DNA from: Rothia nasimurium
Lineage (GTDB): Bacteria; Actinomycetota; Actinomycetes; Actinomycetales; Micrococcaceae
Assembly: GCF_928381705.1 (NCBI RefSeq)
Contig: NZ_CAKMSR010000001.1
Span: forward strand, 62,001 to 126,000
DNA: 64,000 nucleotides
Direction of reading: 5' to 3'
Below are positions 60,719 to 64,000 of this stretch, in pieces. Below the pieces are notes generated by a model that was given only the letters and a program-made list of their open reading frames with translations, did not search any database and was not told the DNA's origin. Made by a program: the position numbers and the translations under genes. Every line of letters starts with the position of its first letter. The stretch's first letter is position 1.

Positions 60719-61675
60719 CTAGACCTTTTTCTCCTGCACCGCCAGGTAGCAGGTGCCAGCGGCGTCCTGCTTGACCTCGGGCAGGTAGAGGGAAACCTGA
60801 CGTCGTTTAGCCAGAAAGGCTACCGCCCCCGATGAGGCAGCCAGCTGTTCAAGCAGGTACATGACGCCGGGGGTCACTAGCTCTTGGAAGGGAACCCCGA
60901 TGGTGTCCTCCTGCCCAATTTCATTACCGAGCTCCACGCTTGTGGGGTGGGCAACCAGGTCACGCACGTTCACCCAGCGCCCCCAGATACCCTTGCCAGC
61001 TAGCAGGGAGGGGTTCTGCCCCACCGGCACCGCGCAGGTGAAGTAGTGAATGTCGTAGCGCTTGTGGAAGAAGCCCGGCGACTGCCAACGAGCTAAGGGT
61101 TTGAGCAGGTCGGCGCGAATCTTCAGGCCCCGGCGTTCAAGGTAGTCAGCAAAGGTCTTATCCTGCTGGGCAACGGCCTGGCGGGAAGCCATGCATTCGT
61201 GCCCGCTAGTGAGTTCGATGGTTGAGAGCTCTCCGCTACCTGCTAGCAGCACACCGGTCTCTTCAAAGAGCTCACGCACTGCGGTGACCACAACTGCGTG
61301 CGCTGCCCCCAGGTCGTCCTCGCTAAAAGCCTTAGCCCAGTAGTCACCACCGGGCCCCACCCAGCCGGTAGGGGCGGCGTCCTCGGGCACGCCTAACCCG
61401 CCGGGGAAGGCAACCCGCCCCATGGGCGATTTCACGCGGTAGGTCATAAAAGTTTCGGGCCCTGAGGCGCCATCACGCACAAAAACAACCGCGGCTGCGG
61501 GCTTGGCCGCGCGCGGGGTGCACTCTCCTTCATCGAGCCAGGTACGGGCTGACTCCTGCTGGCTTGACGGGATGGGGTGGGTTTTGGGGGCCGGAGCCGC
61601 CGCCGAGACATAGGGGGCGGACGCCGGCGGCGGCACCCGCTTGAGGGCGCCGGTATACATGGGTTGGCTAGGCAT
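60719..61675 (-). CDS. NUDIX hydrolase, Nudt19-like
   Basis: A 318-residue protein with GRVAFPGGLGVPED and VVVTAVRELFEETGVLL, a NUDIX box with a long insertion. The region after the box is like CoA diphosphatases of the NUDT19 group. It has a Pro/Ala-rich N-terminal stretch. ATG 61675 overlaps the ridA stop (TATGCCTAG), which supports this start. Substrate unknown. Confidence 0.8.
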   Translation of the reverse strand: MPSQPMYTGALKRVPPPASAPYVSAAAPAPKTHPIPSSQQESARTWLDEGECTPRAAKPAAAVVFVRDGASGPETFMTYRVKSPMGRVAFPGGLGVPEDAAPTGWVGPGGDYWAKAFSEDDLGAAHAVVVTAVRELFEETGVLLAGSGELSTIELTSGHECMASRQAVAQQDKTFADYLERRGLKIRADLLKPLARWQSPGFFHKRYDIHYFTCAVPVGQNPSLLAGKGIWGRWVNVRDLVAHPTSVELGNEIGQEDTIGVPFQELVTPGVMYLLEQLAASSGAVAFLAKRRQVSLYLPEVKQDAAGTCYLAVQEKKV

Positions 61676-62144
61676 ATTCCACAATGATTTCAACTTCTAC
61701 CGGGGAGTCCAGCGGTAGTACCGGCACGCCAACGGCTGAGCGGGCGTGCACGCCTGCCTCGCCAAAGACCTCGCCCAAAAGCAGGGAGGCCCCGTTGATG
61801 ACGGCGGGCTGGCCGGTGAAGGAGGGGTCTGACGAAACGAAGCCGACCACCTTGACCACGCGGGTGACGCGGTCAAGATCGCCGATAACGGACTTGACGG
61901 CAGCCAGGGCGTTCAGAGCTGAGAGGCTAGCCAGTTTCTGGGCGGTCTCGGGGTCTATAAAGCCTTCGGCGTCGGAGTCGGAGACCTTACCGGTGGCGGG
62001 CAGCTCGCCCTTAACGAAAGGCAGCTGGCCCGAGGTGTAGACGTAGTTACCGCTGGTGACGGCAGGAACGTAGGCGGCTACCGGGGCTGCCAGCTCGGGC
62101 AGGTCGTAGCCAAGTTCTTTGAGGCGGTCTTCGATCTTTGACAC
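61668..62144 (-). CDS. RidA-family protein
   Basis: A 158-residue member of the YjgF/YER057c/UK114 family. GNYVYTSGQLPF, TAQKLASLSALNALAAVKS and the C-terminal LPLDSPVEVEIIVEYA are typical. The long form with ARSAVGVPVLPL is common in actinobacteria. It is not certain whether the catalytic Arg used in imine hydrolysis (usually in the RxxxxxxxLP segment) is at ARSAVG. GTG 62144 follows AAGGT. Confidence 0.88.
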   Translation of the reverse strand: MSKIEDRLKELGYDLPELAAPVAAYVPAVTSGNYVYTSGQLPFVKGELPATGKVSDSDAEGFIDPETAQKLASLSALNALAAVKSVIGDLDRVTRVVKVVGFVSSDPSFTGQPAVINGASLLLGEVFGEAGVHARSAVGVPVLPLDSPVEVEIIVEYA

Positions 62145-62180
62145 GGTATACCTTCTTGAAAAGCAATGTTTCTAGGGGCC

Positions 62181-62222
62181 AAAAACCGGGCTCGTGGCTA
62201 TGGTCAGCCTGAACCCGGTTCT
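62181..62222 (-). terminator. Terminator after the DUF4177 gene
   Basis: On the minus strand AACCGGG...CCCGGTT with an inner GGCT/AGCC pair, followed by TTTTGG. It separates the DUF4177 gene from ridA. Confidence 0.7.
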
Positions 62223-62233
62223 GGTGTGAGTAT

Positions 62234-62440
62234 TTAGTTACTAGCCTTCTTGCGCTTGAAGTAGGCGATCGGATTACCCTGAGTGGGAGCAACCATGTTT
62301 CCGGCGGGAGTGGCGCCGCTAGGAGCGGGGGCACCGGGGAGCACGGTAACGAGCTCCCAGCCGTCTTCACCCCAGTTATCGAGGATCTGCTTGGTTGCGT
62401 GAATCATCAGGGGCACTGTTGCGTATTCCCATTTTTCCAT
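62234..62440 (-). CDS. DUF4177 small protein
   Basis: A 68-residue cytoplasmic protein: WEYATVPLMIHATKQILDNW and EDGWELVTVLPG are the DUF4177 core, followed by a Pro/Gly-rich stretch and a basic YFKRKKASN end. Function unknown. It diverges from the penicillin-binding protein gene, and in many actinobacteria a DUF4177 gene sits beside this PBP (inference from memory). Confidence 0.8.
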   Translation of the reverse strand: MEKWEYATVPLMIHATKQILDNWGEDGWELVTVLPGAPAPSGATPAGNMVAPTQGNPIAYFKRKKASN

Positions 62441-62549
62441 AGCACCAAGCCTAGACCACCGGGGCTAAAAAGACGACTCTTACATCTCTCACAGGTTTTT
62501 CTTGGGTGGCTGTGACATGCATGCCGGTGCGCTTTTCGCCCTGAGCCGA

Positions 62550-62564
62550 TAAACTGATGCAATG
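62550..62564 (+). promoter_or_regulatory. Leaderless -10 box before the PBP gene
   Basis: TAAACT (62550-62555) six bases before ATG 62562, no ribosome site. Confidence 0.5.
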
Positions 62565-64000
62565 GCTTCTTCAAAGAATGTGCGAAAGAGGCGCCGTAGT
62601 CCCGGCGACCTTGTTCAGTTTATTGCGCTGAGCATCATTGCCGGTTTTATTGCGGCGCTGATTATGGTGCCGCCCGCTACAGCTCTCAGTGCATCCATTA
62701 ATGCATCAATGAACTGGTTTAAGAGTCTGCCCGCCTCCCTGAGTGACGGACCGCTCTCTCAGCCGTCCGTCATCTACGCAAATGACGGAAAAACTGAGCT
62801 GGCGTCCTACTATGCCCAGAACCGTACCGAGGTGGCGCTGGACGACATTTCCCAACATATGAAGGACGCGATTCTTTCGTCCGAGGACCGTAACTTCTAC
62901 GAGCACGGTGCGGTTTCCCCCATGGGTATCGCGCGTGCCCTGGTCAACAACATCATTAACCCTGAAGCCCGTCAGGGTGCTTCTACTCTGACCCAGCAGT
63001 ACGTCAATAACCTTCTGATTGATGCCGCTGAGCAGGCAGGCACCGAGGCAGGTACCTTGGGTGCTAATAAGGACTACCTTGATAAGATCAAGGAATTTAA
63101 GCTGGCCATCTCGATGGAGCAGAATCTCTCCAAGGACCAGATTCTTGAGGGCTACCTCAACATCATCAACCTGGGTGGTTCCAACTACGGTGTAGAGGCC
63201 GCAGCCTACTACTATTGGGGCATTTCAGCATCAGAGCTCAGCATCTCCCAATCGGCAATTCTGGCGGGCATGGTGGTTTCACCTAACGTCTACCGCCCCG
63301 ATGTTAACCCCGAACTGTCCAAGGAACGTCGCGATGTGGTGCTGGGCACTATGCTCCGCGACGGCAAGATTACCGAGGACGAATACTCGGATGCCCTGAA
63401 CGAAGAGATTACTCTCGATATTCACACCACCCCCATGGGCTGCTCAACCGCCGGCGACTTTGCGCATTTCTGTAGGTACGCAATATTTGATTTCCTGGGT
63501 GACGAGACCTACGGTGCCACCAAAGAGGACCGTGAAAATGCCCTCTACCGCGGCGGCTACAAGATCGTTACCACCGTTGACCCTGATGCCCAGAAGGACG
63601 CCAAGACCCAGGTTGAGGCCACCCAGCCTTCCACCAACAACCCCGATCGCGTCAGCGCCGCTCTCGTTTCCGTTGCTCCCGGTACCGGCAAGATTATTGC
63701 CATGGCCCAGAACTCCGGCTACGGCCCTTCTGATACGAGCAACTTTGCTGATAACTACTTCAACTTCAATGCAGATGTGGATCACGGTGGTACAGCAGGC
63801 TTCCAGCCGGGTTCTACCTTCAAGGCCGTGATTCTGGCCCAGTGGATTAAAGACGGTAAGGGCGTCAACGCTACTATTGACGGCACCTCACTGAGCTACC
63901 CCAAGGACTTCCGCTGGCCCGCTACCTGTGAAAAAAACGGCTACGTTACCTCTGAGGATGAGGAAGGGTACGTCTTTACCAATTCTGAAGGCGGTAACCA
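62562..64000 (+). CDS. Class A penicillin-binding protein, 5' part
   Basis: Open to the window end, so at least 479 residues of a bifunctional peptidoglycan synthase are seen. A basic N-terminus (RKRRRSPGD) precedes one membrane helix (about 18-40). The glycosyltransferase domain shows SSEDRNFYEHGAVSP with the catalytic Glu and GASTLTQQYVNNLL. The transpeptidase active site Ser-418 lies in QPGSTFKAV. ATG 62562 is supported by a leaderless -10 box. The rest of the transpeptidase lies beyond the window. Confidence 0.93.
   Translation, partial: MASSKNVRKRRRSPGDLVQFIALSIIAGFIAALIMVPPATALSASINASMNWFKSLPASLSDGPLSQPSVIYANDGKTELASYYAQNRTEVALDDISQHMKDAILSSEDRNFYEHGAVSPMGIARALVNNIINPEARQGASTLTQQYVNNLLIDAAEQAGTEAGTLGANKDYLDKIKEFKLAISMEQNLSKDQILEGYLNIINLGGSNYGVEAAAYYYWGISASELSISQSAILAGMVVSPNVYRPDVNPELSKERRDVVLGTMLRDGKITEDEYSDALNEEITLDIHTTPMGCSTAGDFAHFCRYAIFDFLGDETYGATKEDRENALYRGGYKIVTTVDPDAQKDAKTQVEATQPSTNNPDRVSAALVSVAPGTGKIIAMAQNSGYGPSDTSNFADNYFNFNADVDHGGTAGFQPGSTFKAVILAQWIKDGKGVNATIDGTSLSYPKDFRWPATCEKNGYVTSEDEEGYVFTNSEGGN

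Overview
The window is high-GC chromosomal DNA of an actinobacterium. The menaquinone genes, System II cytochrome c cluster, bS22 gene, single-operon Tad/Flp pilus next to a DUF1998 helicase, and the nth/acs/marP/crp neighbourhood together suggest Micrococcaceae, most likely a Rothia species. That placement is inference from gene content and style; I could not search a database. No rRNA, tRNA, CRISPR array, transposase or integrase is visible. Genes are densely packed, with many stop/start overlaps (ATGA, TGATG, TAATG) and convergent overlaps. Several starts lie 6-7 bases after a TAnnnT-type -10 box, the layout of leaderless transcripts.

Layout. 0-3.3 kb: 3' end of gluQ, an EamA exporter and putP. 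3.4-4.4 kb: menB. 4.4-15.1 kb: a visibly AT-richer accessory island between menB and the menE-menA pair. It holds a HigB toxin with a HigA/ImmA-type protease antitoxin, an unassigned two-gene unit (SAKTGRFV-repeat protein plus membrane protein), a complete type I restriction-modification operon (hsdM-hsdS-hsdR) and a YefM-YoeB toxin-antitoxin pair. Two similar ~140-bp structured sequences bracket the island. 15.2-18.8 kb: two tiny membrane proteins, menE, menA, a DUF4229 protein and a PLDc_N protein. 18.8-20.2 kb: a PadR regulator and its membrane partner. 20.5-25.7 kb: cytochrome c biogenesis (ccsB, resB, ccdA, TlpA, histidine phosphatase, glutaredoxin). 25.8-29.6 kb: bS22, two regulators with long disordered tails, and acuC. 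29.7-31.9 kb: a TrkH/TrkA-type potassium uptake pair. 32.0-32.2 kb: a strong candidate small RNA. 32.3-43.2 kb: proC, a TIM-barrel protein, a Ppx/GppA phosphatase, topA, a methyltransferase, two FMN split-barrel proteins, a pyrimidine-dimer glycosylase, trhO and small genes. 43.3-49.7 kb: the DUF1998 helicase facing the tad operon. 49.8-62.4 kb: a family A polymerase, CoA pyrophosphatase, nth, acs, aroQ, an APC permease, a MarP-like protease, crp, a membrane protein, NUDIX, RidA and DUF4177 genes. 62.6 kb to the end: the 5' part of a class A penicillin-binding protein.

The most interesting signals are non-coding. A structured element occurs three times (about 20.4, 33.2 and 55.4 kb), each time 16-25 bases after a stop codon and in the same orientation to that gene, with three stems kept by compensatory changes. 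A free-standing RNA candidate at 32.0-32.2 kb has four hairpins that display UCCC in their loops. A perfect GTACAG/CTGTAC palindrome overlaps the -10 box of yefM. The octamer GCGGACGC/GCGTCCGC occurs at least 24 times by eye in the window but not in the island.
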